Shown here: positions 1-9,200 of the stretch, one piece after another
How positions within the stretch are numbered: position 1 is the stretch's first letter
Layout of the letters: each line of letters opens with the position of its first letter
Source: Ramicandelaber brevisporus
Lineage: Eukaryota > Kickxellomycota > Ramicandelaberales > Ramicandelaberaceae
Assembly: GCA_025201865.1 (NCBI GenBank)
Contig: MU602772.1
Span: 13,912 to 56,481 of the forward strand
DNA: 42,570 nt
Direction: 5' to 3'
Position numbers and translations under genes: made by a program
Notes under the pieces: generated by a model
What the model saw: the letters and a program-made list of their open reading frames with translations, nothing else
The model's database searches: none
What the model was told of the DNA's origin: nothing

Positions 1-513
1 AGTCGCACTCCAAACATTCAGTTCCTCAGCATACAGGAGCATCACTTCGCGCTCAAAATGTCCGTGTTGGCTCAATCAGCGCCGCAGCTCAAGAGACTCG
101 AGATATTCGACATTCAACACGAGTTTGATAGCGTAGTCCAGCTTAGTGAGCCGCTGCCAACTCTCCACAATATCAAAGAGCTGTTGATGACAGGCAGTGA
201 GCGCAATGCTGTCTGTATCACACGCAGTACAATGCAACTTCTTACTCAATGTCTGCCGAGCCTCGAAGAACTTCAGCTGGAGTGGTTTACCGTCACAGAT
301 GGTTTCCTGGATGAGATTCACAACTATGGTTGTTTGGCGAGCCTGAGATCTCTTAGCGTGACTGTTGATGACTACCATTTCAGCTCCAGTGATGTTGAGA
401 AGTTTGTGAGTATCGCGCCAAAACTACGCGCGCTGACACTGTTGTGTGGTTCACGTACGATACAAGCGAAGATGCAGGAACAGCTGCCTTTAATCCATGT
501 CAAGTTGCACTGA
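1..513 (+). CDS. F-box/LRR-like protein, 3' part only
   Basis: The reading frame is open from base 1 to a TGA at 511-513, so the gene begins outside the window; the first ATG (58) is probably internal. About 170 residues are visible. They contain repeated leucine-rich stretches of the form 'xLxxLxLxx' (for example PSLEELQLEWF, LASLRSLSV, PKLRALTLL), as seen in the LRR half of fungal F-box proteins. No F-box is visible because the N-terminus is missing. The layout resembles the F-box protein at 22595-24040 on the other strand, suggesting a dispersed family in this genome. In such families the LRR part selects substrates for an SCF ubiquitin ligase; that role is inferred from the family only. 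Confidence is good that it is coding and moderate for the family. Confidence 0.6.
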   Translation, partial: SRTPNIQFLSIQEHHFALKMSVLAQSAPQLKRLEIFDIQHEFDSVVQLSEPLPTLHNIKELLMTGSERNAVCITRSTMQLLTQCLPSLEELQLEWFTVTDGFLDEIHNYGCLASLRSLSVTVDDYHFSSSDVEKFVSIAPKLRALTLLCGSRTIQAKMQEQLPLIHVKLH

Positions 514-1090
514 TTTTATTCTTTAAAAGATATCCTTCTCGTATTATTAAAGCACTACATTTTCATATATACAGTGTGAATGTGAAGACACTGCAGGCAA
601 GCTTAGTCACTTCGAGCGCGGCTATCAAGATTGTATGGCTAATCGCCTTTCATCGCAACTACGTTCGACATGTCCGACACTATGCGCCAAATAGATGATT
701 TGGGTGTAGTCAAGGAGACGCCACTTCACTCACGCCACCCTTTTTAAACCTTTCAAATTGTGCTACTGGCTATTGTTGCACAAAGCGGCTGTGAATCGAT
801 TGTATGCACACTCTGCGCGTGTGTGGGAACTTCATCGCGCCTCATACCACACACGCATTCACTCTCTCACCCTCCCTCTCTCTCCGTGTTTTATTGACAG
901 ACACTCACTAACTTGTGCAGGTCATTTTTTATAAATACGTTCCGTTCTCTGCTCTCTACTCTCTGCTCTCTCTCTCCACGTCGCCAGCTCTGTACACTTC
1001 AACTCAAGCACACCGTTCCTTCTTCTGTTTTCTTTCTTATTTTTTCTTCTTCTGCTTCTTCTTCTACTACAGCAAAGTTCTGACTTACAA
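514..1090. other. Intergenic region 0.5-1.1 kb
   Basis: This holds the 3' flank of the LRR gene and the promoter and leader of the small gene at 1091. The second half is strongly pyrimidine-rich (CTCTCT and TTCTTC runs at about 855-1075), as before several other start codons in this window. A CTACAG preceded by a long pyrimidine tract, about 20 bases before the ATG at 1091, looks like a splice acceptor, so a 5' leader intron is possible. I see no convincing gene or RNA. Confidence 0.5.
930..937 (+). promoter_or_regulatory. TATA box (TATAAATA) for the gene at 1091
   Basis: TATAAATA lies about 155 bp upstream of the start codon at 1091 and is followed by a pyrimidine-rich tract typical of fungal core promoters. 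It supports transcription of the short downstream frame as a real gene. It is assigned by motif and position only. Confidence 0.45.
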
Positions 1091-1303
1091 ATGACCGTTA
1101 CAGCTCCAGTATCAGGTGTGATTGACCGCCTCTATGTCGGCTACGGCTACAGCGTGCAGCCAGGCGATGTGATAATGACAATCCGAAGTGTCAAGACATA
1201 CGTTGACGTTCGAGCCGGCTACTCTGGATACATTAGCAGTCTTGGCTCACCTGGCGAATCCGTCAATGCAAGCGATGTCGTCGCGGTTATCTCATCCAGC
1301 TAA
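1091..1303 (+). CDS. Stand-alone biotinyl/lipoyl-attachment-like domain protein (70 aa)
   Basis: The whole protein is one biotinyl/lipoyl-type beta-barrel. It has the half-repeat 'TAPVSGVIDRLYV', then 'VQPGDVIMTI', a hairpin carrying Lys35 in 'RSVKTYVDV', and the second half 'AGYSGYISSLGSPGESV'. In biotin carriers the hairpin reads AMKM and in lipoyl domains it reads DKA; here it is V-K-T, so the modifiable lysine is kept but the flanking residues match neither consensus. Seventy residues equals one complete domain. There is no targeting sequence and no fused carboxylase or dehydrogenase part. A TATA box at 930-937 lies upstream. Function is unknown. It could be a modified carrier, an unmodified structural relative, or the last exon of a larger gene if the acceptor-like CTACAG just upstream is used. 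The frame is open for some codons upstream, so the start is not certain. Confidence 0.7.
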   Translation: MTVTAPVSGVIDRLYVGYGYSVQPGDVIMTIRSVKTYVDVRAGYSGYISSLGSPGESVNASDVVAVISSS

Positions 1304-1435
1304 ACCATTAGTATTATTAAACTTCTATATCATATCGTATCGCTTTTTTACTTGTTTGCTTTAAAGCTTTTAAGTGTTTATAATTTTTTTTAAGTGATTG
1401 TTTGTATTCTTTCTTCCTTTCTTTGTTTTTCGTGG
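1304..1435. terminator. Shared 3' region between convergent genes
   Basis: These 132 bp separate two stop codons facing each other. The stretch is T-rich, with short AT runs suitable for cleavage and polyadenylation of both transcripts, which must lie close together or overlap. No discrete signal is certain. Confidence 0.4.
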
Positions 1436-2395
1436 TTACAGCTTGGGTTTCTTTGTTTGAGCAACGATACGAACTGCATCCTTCGAGAACACATAGCTCA
1501 ATCCCGATAGCACTGTAGTTGTTCCAACCAAGTATCTAAATGCGCTCATCCACGTATCATCCAGTTCCCACAATCCTGTTGCTGGTGCTGCCAAACTCGC
1601 TGCCAGCAATCCAACCTGCAACACTGTGTTAACCTTACTAATCGTGGTCGGTCTCACTTCTGCCGACGGCAATGTCACGTCAAAGAACCTCACCAGAGTC
1701 TTGGGCGGCGGAAGCGAAATGTACCTGAAATAAAATGCGGATATGATCAAGCCGAGATCACGGCCAAGAATGATGGCGGCCAACGGGAGAGGCAGCAGTG
1801 GATTGTCGGTGTTCCAAGCCATGGAGATGACGAGGGTGGTGACGAGAACCTTGTCGGCAAAAGGGTCCATGATTGAGCCGAGGACGGAGCGGGAGTTGAA
1901 GCGGCGAGCAATGTAGCCGTCCAGGACGTCGGTGGCGCCGAAAATGAGGCAGCCGATCATGGCGGACTGGTAGTGCTGATGAACAATGAGATAGCCAATG
2001 TATGGGGATGCAAGGATGCGGGAGAGAGTGAGGAAGTTTGGAACAGTGTAGATGTTTTCGTGAACTTCCACCGCATTCCCGTTGGTGTTTGGCTGTGATG
2101 ATGGTGAAGGCTGTGAAGGAGATACTGGTGCATGCTCTCGCTTGTCATTCGATGGTAACTGCTGCTGTTGATGTTGCTGTTGATGCTGCTGGAAGACTGC
2201 ATGCTTGGTTGAGAACAGTCTCAAAGTGTCGCGTGACCAACAAGTGGCTGATCCAGGAACGCGCGATGACAAGTTTGCTCGCAGTGATCCCGACCATATC
2301 CTACTGCCTGTGGTGGTGATAATACTGCTGCTGTAGTCGTAGGCGAGGTTGCTCCGTGCCAGGAACCGTGCTCCAAGTCGTGTCATGCTCGCCAT
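1436..2395 (-). CDS. CRD1: Cardiolipin synthase (CDP-alcohol phosphatidyltransferase), mitochondrial
   Basis: The enzyme joins CDP-diacylglycerol and phosphatidylglycerol to make cardiolipin in the mitochondrial inner membrane. The CDP-alcohol phosphotransferase signature D-G-x2-A-R-x8-G-x3-D-x3-D is intact. Counting from the upstream ATG at 2425, the residues are D166, D169-G170, A173-R174, G183, D187 and D191. It sits in a roughly 200-residue hydrophobic C-terminal part that starts with 'YTVPNFLTLSRI', typical of eukaryotic cardiolipin synthases. The ATG at 2395 is preferred because it starts a basic, hydroxylated presequence (MASMTRLGARFLARS); the ATG at 2425 would add ten mostly charged residues that fit a presequence poorly. 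A Q/H-rich and then P/S-rich linker joins presequence and domain. It lies head-to-tail behind bL19m with 171-201 bp between them. Phosphatidylglycerolphosphate synthase of the same superfamily is the alternative, but the mitochondrial presequence and domain wording favour cardiolipin synthase. Confidence 0.88.
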   Translation of the reverse strand: MASMTRLGARFLARSNLAYDYSSSIITTTGSRIWSGSLRANLSSRVPGSATCWSRDTLRLFSTKHAVFQQHQQQHQQQQLPSNDKREHAPVSPSQPSPSSQPNTNGNAVEVHENIYTVPNFLTLSRILASPYIGYLIVHQHYQSAMIGCLIFGATDVLDGYIARRFNSRSVLGSIMDPFADKVLVTTLVISMAWNTDNPLLPLPLAAIILGRDLGLIISAFYFRYISLPPPKTLVRFFDVTLPSAEVRPTTISKVNTVLQVGLLAASLAAPATGLWELDDTWMSAFRYLVGTTTVLSGLSYVFSKDAVRIVAQTKKPKL

Positions 2396-2596
2396 CTTCA
2401 AGCAAACTTTTTTCTCTTCTTTCAAAAACTGTTTGTGTGCAAACTTTCAAACACAGCAAACATCCCTTGACAAGGCGGGTAAACCGACATCCGAGCACGT
2501 AACAAGACATTCTCATTTAGCGAAGTTACAATGTGGTCATTTATCATGATTGAGCGTTTTATTATTGTTCTACTATTCTTGCTACTACTATTATAA

Positions 2597-3382
2597 TTAT
2601 TTTCTAGAGCGCTTAGACTTGGTAGCCTGCTTTGGCAGTACTCCACGAGCCTTTGCAGCCTCCGCCTCTTGAATTGCTCTCGACCGCAAGTCGCCGCGCA
2701 CTGCAATCGCCTTCATGCCCTTCTCGCGCAAATAGTACCACTTGGCACGGCGCGATCTGTTCGTCTTCTTCACCAAATGAATCGACTTTATCAGCGGTGA
2801 GTACATTGGGAACTTCATCTCAATGCCAACGCCCTCAACCATGTTGCGCAATACAAAGTTCGACATGACACCGCCGTGACTGTGGTTTACTGCAATCAGC
2901 ACGCCGATAAACACCGATGTCGAGTTTGGATAGCTGGCGCTGTTAATGCTTTCGACTTGCAAAACGTCGCCTGGCACATAGCCGCGGTTGGCAGAAGTGC
3001 CGTTGCCGCGATGGAAAAGGCTGTAGCGCTCGCCGGTTGCATCGAGACGAGCAAGCTGTTCGCGACGGATAACGTGCATAATGTCCTTGTGTTTGACAAG
3101 TTTGCTGCCATCTCCAGACAACTTGGCGGGTTCGTACCATGATTCCTTGGGGATGTCAACTGTTGGCTGTGCAGCGGCCTTGGAACGGCCGGTTGGTGCG
3201 GTTTTGGAGATTCCAGTGTTGCGTGGACCAGCATACCATCTGATCTGCTGATACTGTTGCTGATACAGTTGCTGCTGTGGCTGTGGCTGTGGCTGTGGCT
3301 GTGAGAAGAGCGATCGCTGGACCGCTGCCCGGATCGCGCCTGTTCTTGTCAACACCGCGTTCATCGTCACTGTCGCTGTCAC
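2597..3382 (-). CDS. IMG1: Mitochondrial large ribosomal subunit protein bL19m
   Basis: This 261-residue protein has a bL19 domain at about residues 90-215. It includes 'YVPGDVLQVESI', 'SVFIGVLIAVNHSHGG', 'SNFVLRNMVEGVGIEMKFPM', 'YSPLIKSIHLVKK' and 'RRAKWYYLREK', the usual L19 run of beta-strands ending in the R-x-K-L/W-Y-Y-L-R motif. The first 60 residues are basic and glutamine/proline-rich and act as a plausible mitochondrial presequence. The QPQPQPQ tract is encoded by a CTGTGG/TGGCTG microsatellite at about 3270-3302. The C-terminus is lysine/arginine-rich, suiting an rRNA-binding tail. It diverges from the mtHsp70 gene across a 512-bp spacer, so the two mitochondrial genes may share regulatory DNA. 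Confidence 0.88.
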   Translation of the reverse strand: MTATVTMNAVLTRTGAIRAAVQRSLFSQPQPQPQPQQQLYQQQYQQIRWYAGPRNTGISKTAPTGRSKAAAQPTVDIPKESWYEPAKLSGDGSKLVKHKDIMHVIRREQLARLDATGERYSLFHRGNGTSANRGYVPGDVLQVESINSASYPNSTSVFIGVLIAVNHSHGGVMSNFVLRNMVEGVGIEMKFPMYSPLIKSIHLVKKTNRSRRAKWYYLREKGMKAIAVRGDLRSRAIQEAEAAKARGVLPKQATKSKRSRK

Positions 3383-3466
3383 TGTCGCTGTCGCAGTTGT
3401 TACTGCTATCCTCTATTTATTTTTTTTGCGTTGTAGTTTTTCTGATCTCACGCGAGCCAGCGGAAA

Positions 3467-3471
3467 GGGGA
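3467..3471 (+). promoter_or_regulatory. STRE-like AGGGG element
   Basis: AGGGG inside 'GGAAAGGGGACAG' matches the general stress-response element bound by Msn2/4-type zinc fingers in yeasts. It lies just upstream of the duplicated heat shock elements of the mtHsp70 gene. A five-base motif arises easily by chance, so support comes from its position only. Confidence 0.3.
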
Positions 3472-3530
3472 CAGCGGCGGCGGGCTGCTTCGGAAGTTCC
3501 GGCTGGTCAGCTGCTGGGTGTAGGCGGCGA

Positions 3531-3553
3531 GAACAGTCGAGAATTGGTTCGAA
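3531..3553 (+). promoter_or_regulatory. Step-type heat shock element, copy 1
   Basis: GAA triplets begin at 3531, 3541 and 3551, each separated by 7 bp. This GAA-n7-GAA-n7-GAA arrangement is the step-type heat shock element recognised by trimeric HSF in yeasts. The element is 341 bp upstream of the mtHsp70 start, a gene expected to be heat-inducible. Confidence 0.6.
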
Positions 3554-3606
3554 AAAAAAAATGCTTCGGAAGTTCCGGCTGGTCAGCTGCTGGGTGTAGG
3601 CGGCGA

Positions 3607-3629
3607 GAACAGTCGAGAATTGGTTCGAA
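3607..3629 (+). promoter_or_regulatory. Step-type heat shock element, copy 2
   Basis: This is the second copy of the element, with GAA at 3607, 3617 and 3627, inside the second unit of the 76-bp duplication and exactly 76 bp from the first. Two HSF sites in series would be expected to raise occupancy of the mtHsp70 promoter. Confidence 0.6.
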
Positions 3630-3894
3630 AAAAAAAATCAAGAAAACCAGCCGGATTTTTATACGTCGAAAAAACAGGCGGACAGACACAACTTGATCTG
3701 GCGGTGTCGTGTGTTGCGCATCCTCTTGATCTTGAACTTCTGGACCACACTTTAACCAACCTCGCCCCCCATTCCACATCTACCTCCAAAAAAGCTTTGT
3801 GATTCCTGTTTTCCTCTTCATACACATACACGCACAACAGCAACAACAACAGTAACACACACAACACACAACAACACTAACACCACCAACAAAT

Positions 3895-5904
3895 ATGCTG
3901 CGCTCTCTGCTGTCTGCTCGCACTGCCGCCGCTCCATACAGGGCCGCCACCCGCATGATGAGCTCCAAGGTCAACGGCGCCGTCATCGGTATTGATTTGG
4001 GCACCACCAACTCTTGCGTTGCCGTCATGGAGGGCAAGACCCCACGCGTCATTGAAAACTCTGAGGGTGGCCGCACCACTCCATCCGTTGTTGCCTTTTC
4101 GCGCGATGGTGAGCTGCTGGTCGGTGTGCCAGCCAAGCGCCAGGCTGTCGTCAACCCAGAGAACACTCTTTTCGCCACCAAGCGTCTGATTGGCCGCAAG
4201 TTCAGCGACGCCGAGGTCAAGACGGACATCAACCAGGTTCCATACAAGATTATCGAGCACAGCAACGGCGACGCCTGGGTCATGGCTCGCGACAAGAAGT
4301 ACTCGCCAGCCCAGATTGGTGGCTACGTTGTCGGCAAGATGAAGGAGACCGCCGAGGCTTACCTGGGCAAGAAGGTGCAGCATGCTGTTATCACCGTCCC
4401 AGCCTACTTCAACGACTCCCAGCGCCAGGCCACCAAGGATGCCGGTGCCATTGCTGGTCTCGATGTCCTCCGTGTCATCAACGAGCCAACCGCTGCCGCT
4501 CTGGCCTACGGTCTCGACAAGACTGAGGACAAGGTTGTTGCCGTCTACGACTTGGGTGGCGGTACCTTCGATATCTCCATCCTTGAGATCCAGAAGGGCG
4601 TCTTCGAGGTCAAGTCCACCAACGGTGACACCCACTTGGGTGGTGAGGATTTCGACATTGTCCTCGTCCGCAACCTCGTTGAGGAGTTCAAGAAGGAGTC
4701 TGGCATCGATCTGACCAAGGACCGCATGGCCATCCAGCGCATCCGTGAGGCCGCCGAGAAGGCCAAGATTGAGCTGTCGTCTGCCAGCCAGACCGAGATC
4801 AGCCTGCCATACATCACCGTTGGCGCCGATGGCCCCAAGCACATCAACAACAAGCTGAGCCGCACCCGCTTCGAGCAGCTCACCCAGGATCTCATCCAGC
4901 GCACCGTCGAGCCATGCAAGAAGGCGCTCAAGGACGCCGGCGTCACTGGCAAGGAGATCAACGAGGTTATCCTGGTTGGCGGTATGTCCCGCATGCCAAA
5001 GGTTCTGTCCACCGTCAAGGAAATCTTTGGCCGCGACCCAACCAAGTCTGTCAACCCAGATGAGGCTGTTGCCATTGGTGCCGCCGTCCAGGGTGGTGTC
5101 CTCGCTGGTGAGGTTACTGACATTCTCCTGCTCGATGTCACCCCACTGTCCCTCGGTATCGAGACCCTTGGCGGTGTCTTCACTCGTCTGATCAACCGTA
5201 ACACCACCATCCCAACCAAGAAGGCTCAGGTCTTCTCCACCGCCGCCGATGGCCAGACCGCCGTCGAGATCAAGGTCTTCCAGGGTGAGCGTGAGCTGTG
5301 CCGTGACAACAAGCTGCTGGGCAACTTCCAGCTCGTTGGCATTCCACCAGCACCAAAGGGTGTCCCACAGATTGAGGTCGCCTTCGACATTGATGCCGAC
5401 GGTATCGTCAACGTTGGTGCCAAGGACAAGGCTACCGGCAAGGACCAGTCCATCACCATTGCTGCCTCCTCTGGTCTCAACAAGGACGAGATTGAGCGCA
5501 TGATTTCCGAGGCTGAGAAGCACGCCGAGGCCGACAAGGCTCGCAAGGAGGTCATTGAGGCCAGCAACCACGCCGAGTCCGTCATTGGCGACACCGAGAA
5601 GAACATGGAGGAGTTCAAGGCCCAGATTGACCAGGCTGAGGCTACCAAGATCAAGACCGTCATTGGCGAGCTCCGCGAGATGCTTACCAAGGTTGCCGGC
5701 GGCGATGCCTCCATCTCTGGCGAGCAGATCAAGGCCAAGGTCGGCGAGGTGCAGAGCGCCTCCCTGAAGCTGTTCGAGATGGTGTACAAGAACCGTGCTA
5801 ACCAGGCTTCTAGCAGCGAGGGCTCTTCTTCCACTGAGTCTTCCTCTTCCTCTTCCGATGCCGCCAAGGATGCCGAGTTCCGTGATGCCGAGAAGAAGAA
5901 CTAA
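3895..5904 (+). CDS. SSC1: Mitochondrial Hsp70 (mtHsp70/Ssc1)
   Basis: This 669-residue DnaK-type chaperone is the matrix motor for protein import and folding. The N-terminus ([20 protein letters not shown]) is a basic mitochondrial presequence without acidic residues. The Hsp70 signatures follow in order: '[10 protein letters not shown]' (31-40), '[14 protein letters not shown]' (near 218), and '[13 protein letters not shown]' (near 360). A substrate-binding domain and helical lid complete it. The C-terminus is serine-rich and lacks the cytosolic EEVD tail, in line with an organelle form. The length matches family members. Codon use is strongly biased, with 20 of 21 prolines as CCA and many AAG and GCC codons, indicating very high expression. 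The start is chosen because the presequence begins there and the preceding leader is CA-rich. The upstream promoter carries two step-type heat shock elements. Confidence 0.97.
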   Translation: MLRSLLSARTAAAPYRAATRMMSSKVNGAVIGIDLGTTNSCVAVMEGKTPRVIENSEGGRTTPSVVAFSRDGELLVGVPAKRQAVVNPENTLFATKRLIGRKFSDAEVKTDINQVPYKIIEHSNGDAWVMARDKKYSPAQIGGYVVGKMKETAEAYLGKKVQHAVITVPAYFNDSQRQATKDAGAIAGLDVLRVINEPTAAALAYGLDKTEDKVVAVYDLGGGTFDISILEIQKGVFEVKSTNGDTHLGGEDFDIVLVRNLVEEFKKESGIDLTKDRMAIQRIREAAEKAKIELSSASQTEISLPYITVGADGPKHINNKLSRTRFEQLTQDLIQRTVEPCKKALKDAGVTGKEINEVILVGGMSRMPKVLSTVKEIFGRDPTKSVNPDEAVAIGAAVQGGVLAGEVTDILLLDVTPLSLGIETLGGVFTRLINRNTTIPTKKAQVFSTAADGQTAVEIKVFQGERELCRDNKLLGNFQLVGIPPAPKGVPQIEVAFDIDADGIVNVGAKDKATGKDQSITIAASSGLNKDEIERMISEAEKHAEADKARKEVIEASNHAESVIGDTEKNMEEFKAQIDQAEATKIKTVIGELREMLTKVAGGDASISGEQIKAKVGEVQSASLKLFEMVYKNRANQASSSEGSSSTESSSSSSDAAKDAEFRDAEKKN

Positions 5905-6254
5905 GTTTCCAAACACTCCCCCATCGTCATGACATCAATCCTCACCCCCACACCCACACCCGCACTTCAAAACATCAAAACACTCTCAAAAATGACTGCA
6001 TCACACGGATCGCGTCTTCTATACATTGTAGAATAATCAGCCTTTACTCATCTATATTATTATCATTCATTCTTTTCCTCATTTTTTTACTCATTCACTC
6101 ATTTTACTTGTTTTTTTTTTTACAGTATTTAAATAACTCATCCCACTCCAAACATCCTGTTTCTCAAGTTAGGAGTTAAGATGCAAAAGTACTGCAAGCA
6201 TACTATACGTATATATATACACATATTTAAAAGGAGGAGAATAAAGGCATTCAT
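5905..6254. terminator. Convergent 3' flanks of mtHsp70 and VIP1
   Basis: These 350 bp separate two genes meeting tail to tail. The sequence is C-rich just after the mtHsp70 stop (CACCCCCACACCC), then T-rich (a T11 run at about 6112), then AT-rich with GTATATATATACAC near 6210-6225. Signals of this type serve 3' end formation in fungi, but no single signal is certain. I see no gene. Confidence 0.4.
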
Positions 6255-9200
6255 TTAAGGAAGAAGTTGTTTAAGCTGCGACAGTGCCAGATCCAATGGC
6301 ATGTGTGGCGTCAAGTCTCGGCGCTGCGCCACATTCAAACAATGATGTTCTGTATCTGCTTGAACATCAATCACATTTGAATGATGTGCACCTGGACTGA
6401 ATCCCAGACGCAGCGATAGCTCCTTTGGCTCACCGGTATGTGGATTGGCTGGTTTCTCGTAAATCTCAATTGTGATTTGAGTGAGATAGTCCAGTTCTTC
6501 GATATCGCCTGGATTGAAGCGAGTTGGCAAGCCGGACTGGAAGATGACATTGAGGAAAGTGTGAACATGCGACTCTTTGGTGAAATAGAGGCTGGTGAAC
6601 GGGTGGTTGTTGATGCTGCCATTTGCTGAAGCCAAAGGCACAGATGATGAAAAGCCACTACCACCGCTACCACCGCTACCACCACCGTCACGGCCGCTGC
6701 GAGTTGGTTGCATGGCAGCTGTCGAAGAGGTTGGCTGTGGAGCTGGAATGGGAGCTTGCGGCTTGACATCGATGGTTGGCGGTGCAAACGGCGTGTCTGG
6801 CGTGGCGGTCCCGGAAACTGAAGCTGCATCAAGCGAAGATGACTTGACTTGTGGCGTTGGAGATGCGGATGCGGATGAAACTTGCTCATCGTTACCTTGC
6901 TCAGACTTGGCCAAACTGTCAGACTCTGGGATGATGTCGGCAGCACGCTCAATATCGTTAATGATCTGGCGCAGCAGTGGCACAGATGTCAGCACACCAA
7001 TCTCGTTCTTCTCCTGATCAGTGATACCGTACTCGCGTGGCGCAATGTAGTCAAACAACACCTTGGCACGATGGTACAGCTCACGAACTGGCTCGAGCTC
7101 GTCGGGAATGATGAGATAGCTGTCGCTGCCGCGGCGAGCATGAGCAATCAGTGGACGACTGCTGCCGCTGTTACCATTGACAGTGCCACTTGAGCGACCG
7201 CCCGTGAAACTGGGAGCTTTGCCAACGAGACCGAGGTTGCTAGCACCAAAACTACTTGCACCACTGGAATTGGCAAGCACATTCAGGTTGAGAGCAGACA
7301 CCCCACCACCGCCGAGTGCATCGGGCATTGTTGCGGCAGTGTCAGACAGCAGACCAAGTGAGGAAACAGCTGCGTTGACACCGTTGCTCGGAGATGGACG
7401 CACGGCAATTGGAGTTGGATCGTGTGGAGCCGCGGCAAGAGATGCAGGCGCAATCACACCAGAGCCAGAGACAGCACGAGATGGCAATGGAGCGCGAGTG
7501 CGCAGTGGAGACATGAAGATGCGGCGACCGGAAACGCTCAATGAACGACGAGCACGGTTGCTGCGAATGCCAGCACTCGGAGACTCGGCAACTGGGGCAA
7601 GCACAGACTCGGATACACCAGCATCACTAACACCAGGGGTGATGGATGTCTGAGAAGAAGATGAATCGTCTCGTTGGTGATGAGGAAGAGGATGCTGGCT
7701 AGGCTGCTGCGCTGGAGTCTGCTTGCAGGAGTGTACAGATGCTGGTGATTGCTGAACATCCATAGCTTCGTATGCCTCCATGGCAGCCAATACGCGACGC
7801 TGTTGATGCTGCTGGCGCTCCTCATCGTGGATAAACTGAGGCACAAATATACCTTCGAGGAACTCTCGATTATGCAATGCATCGTATTTGAGAGAATCAT
7901 ACAATTCAGCCACTTTGGTTGGATCAAACTTTTCTGCAACTGCCGTGATTGCACCATCAATGGTCGATTCAAATCCAGCTGCAACACATCCAAAATCACG
8001 CAGAATCTTCTCCCAGCGCTCACGGAATAACTCTGGAGTCTCGCCGCAACACCACACTTCTTGGAGCGACGCAATGCCGTCAGAGCCCAGTCGCTCAAAG
8101 TTGCCCTTCATTGTACGGCACAATTCACGAAGCAGGAAGTAAATCTCGCGCACAAATTGAAGTGGATCACGAGCCATTTCAGCAGGCATTTCACGAACAA
8201 TAGTGGCCACTTCGGACGGTGGAACTGACTCGGATGATATGCTCGATGCAGCCGGTGTGAGTGGAACCATTCCCTCATCAAATTCACCTCCACTGCTGCT
8301 GTTCAAGTCGATGTCTCCAACAGTGAGAGATGGCGTTGTAAATGTTGATGGATCAATACCACACCCCTCTTCAAATGCAGCCTTGAGACGCTGCTTGACC
8401 GCATCCATTTGGTCCTTGGCTGCGTTGCTATCATCCAGCATGTCTTTACGAATGGCGATGCAGCCAGATGGAACTCTTGAGAATCCAAACAGCTTCTCGC
8501 AAAATGCCTCAGCTGTAGCCACAATACGACGCTCAGAGCCGCTGTAAACACGCACATCGCGCAGCAACTGGCGGTTCAATATAGCCAGGTCCTTGTGCAT
8601 GTTCTCAGCCAAGTCCTTGGTTTGATGGATACCGGCATGCGTGCATTCACCACCCCATTTGAGAATCAGCTGTAGTTTGCGCAGCTTGCCTGGAGCGCCA
8701 GTCAGTTTGTGCGGCTTCTCAAAGCTCGGCTTCAGCTGCACCTTTGTGCCAGCCATATCAATTTTGCGTCCCAGCACAGCCAGCAGCAGTTCAATCTCTC
8801 GCTTGTTCTCCAGTCCGTTAGCCAATGCCAAGTTTGCAGCACGCTGGACTCGTTCCAAGTCACGATGGTCGCGTAAGATGATTTCTTCGCGAGCAGTGCC
8901 CAGCAGCTCTACAAACGGCGGACTCATGAATCCAAACTTGAGCTTCTGCTTTGGAGTGCGATCTGCGTGTCTGAATACAGACACAAAGCCCTTGAGGACC
9001 CACGGATTCTCATACGATGGCTCGCGCCACACAAACATGGAGCGCATCTGGCGCTGAACAGCATCCAAGAACATTGCATGCAGAATCTGAGCACATCTCT
9101 CGTAGTAATCAGAGCTGCCTTTAACAAATGACCATCCATTGACATCAATTACAAGTGAACGCCGTCCATTGATTCCATCATCTTCTGTACGCAGCATATC

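Larger units (their letters stand above)
3487..3638 (+). repeat. 76-bp perfect tandem duplication in the mtHsp70 promoter
   Basis: Copy 1 is 3487-3562 and copy 2 is 3563-3638. By eye they are identical apart from the last base, including the A10 run that ends each copy. Perfect identity means either a recent event, local gene conversion, or an assembly slip. Each copy contains one GAA triplet array with 10-bp spacing. Confidence 0.9.
3383..3894. promoter_or_regulatory. Bidirectional promoter of bL19m and mtHsp70
   Basis: The 512-bp spacer between two divergent start codons holds, left to right: a GTCACTGTCGCTGTC-type repeat at the bL19m start, a T-rich block (about 3417-3428), an AGGGG stress-response-type element (3467-3471), a 76-bp tandem duplication with heat shock elements (3487-3638), an AT-rich 'TTTTTATACG' stretch near 3655-3664 and a CA-rich leader running into the mtHsp70 ATG. 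The arrangement suits heat-inducible transcription of mtHsp70; which elements act on bL19m cannot be told from sequence. Confidence 0.6.

Noticed and set aside
3270-3302. CRISPR-like or regulatory repeat of CTGTGG units
   Set aside because: It is a coding microsatellite giving the QPQPQPQ tract of the bL19m presequence.
3877-5916. 679-codon open frame antisense to the mtHsp70 gene
   Set aside because: Long antisense frames opposite Hsp70 genes are a known by-product of their codon bias. The translation is leucine/glycine/valine-rich without motifs, and the sense strand clearly encodes Hsp70.
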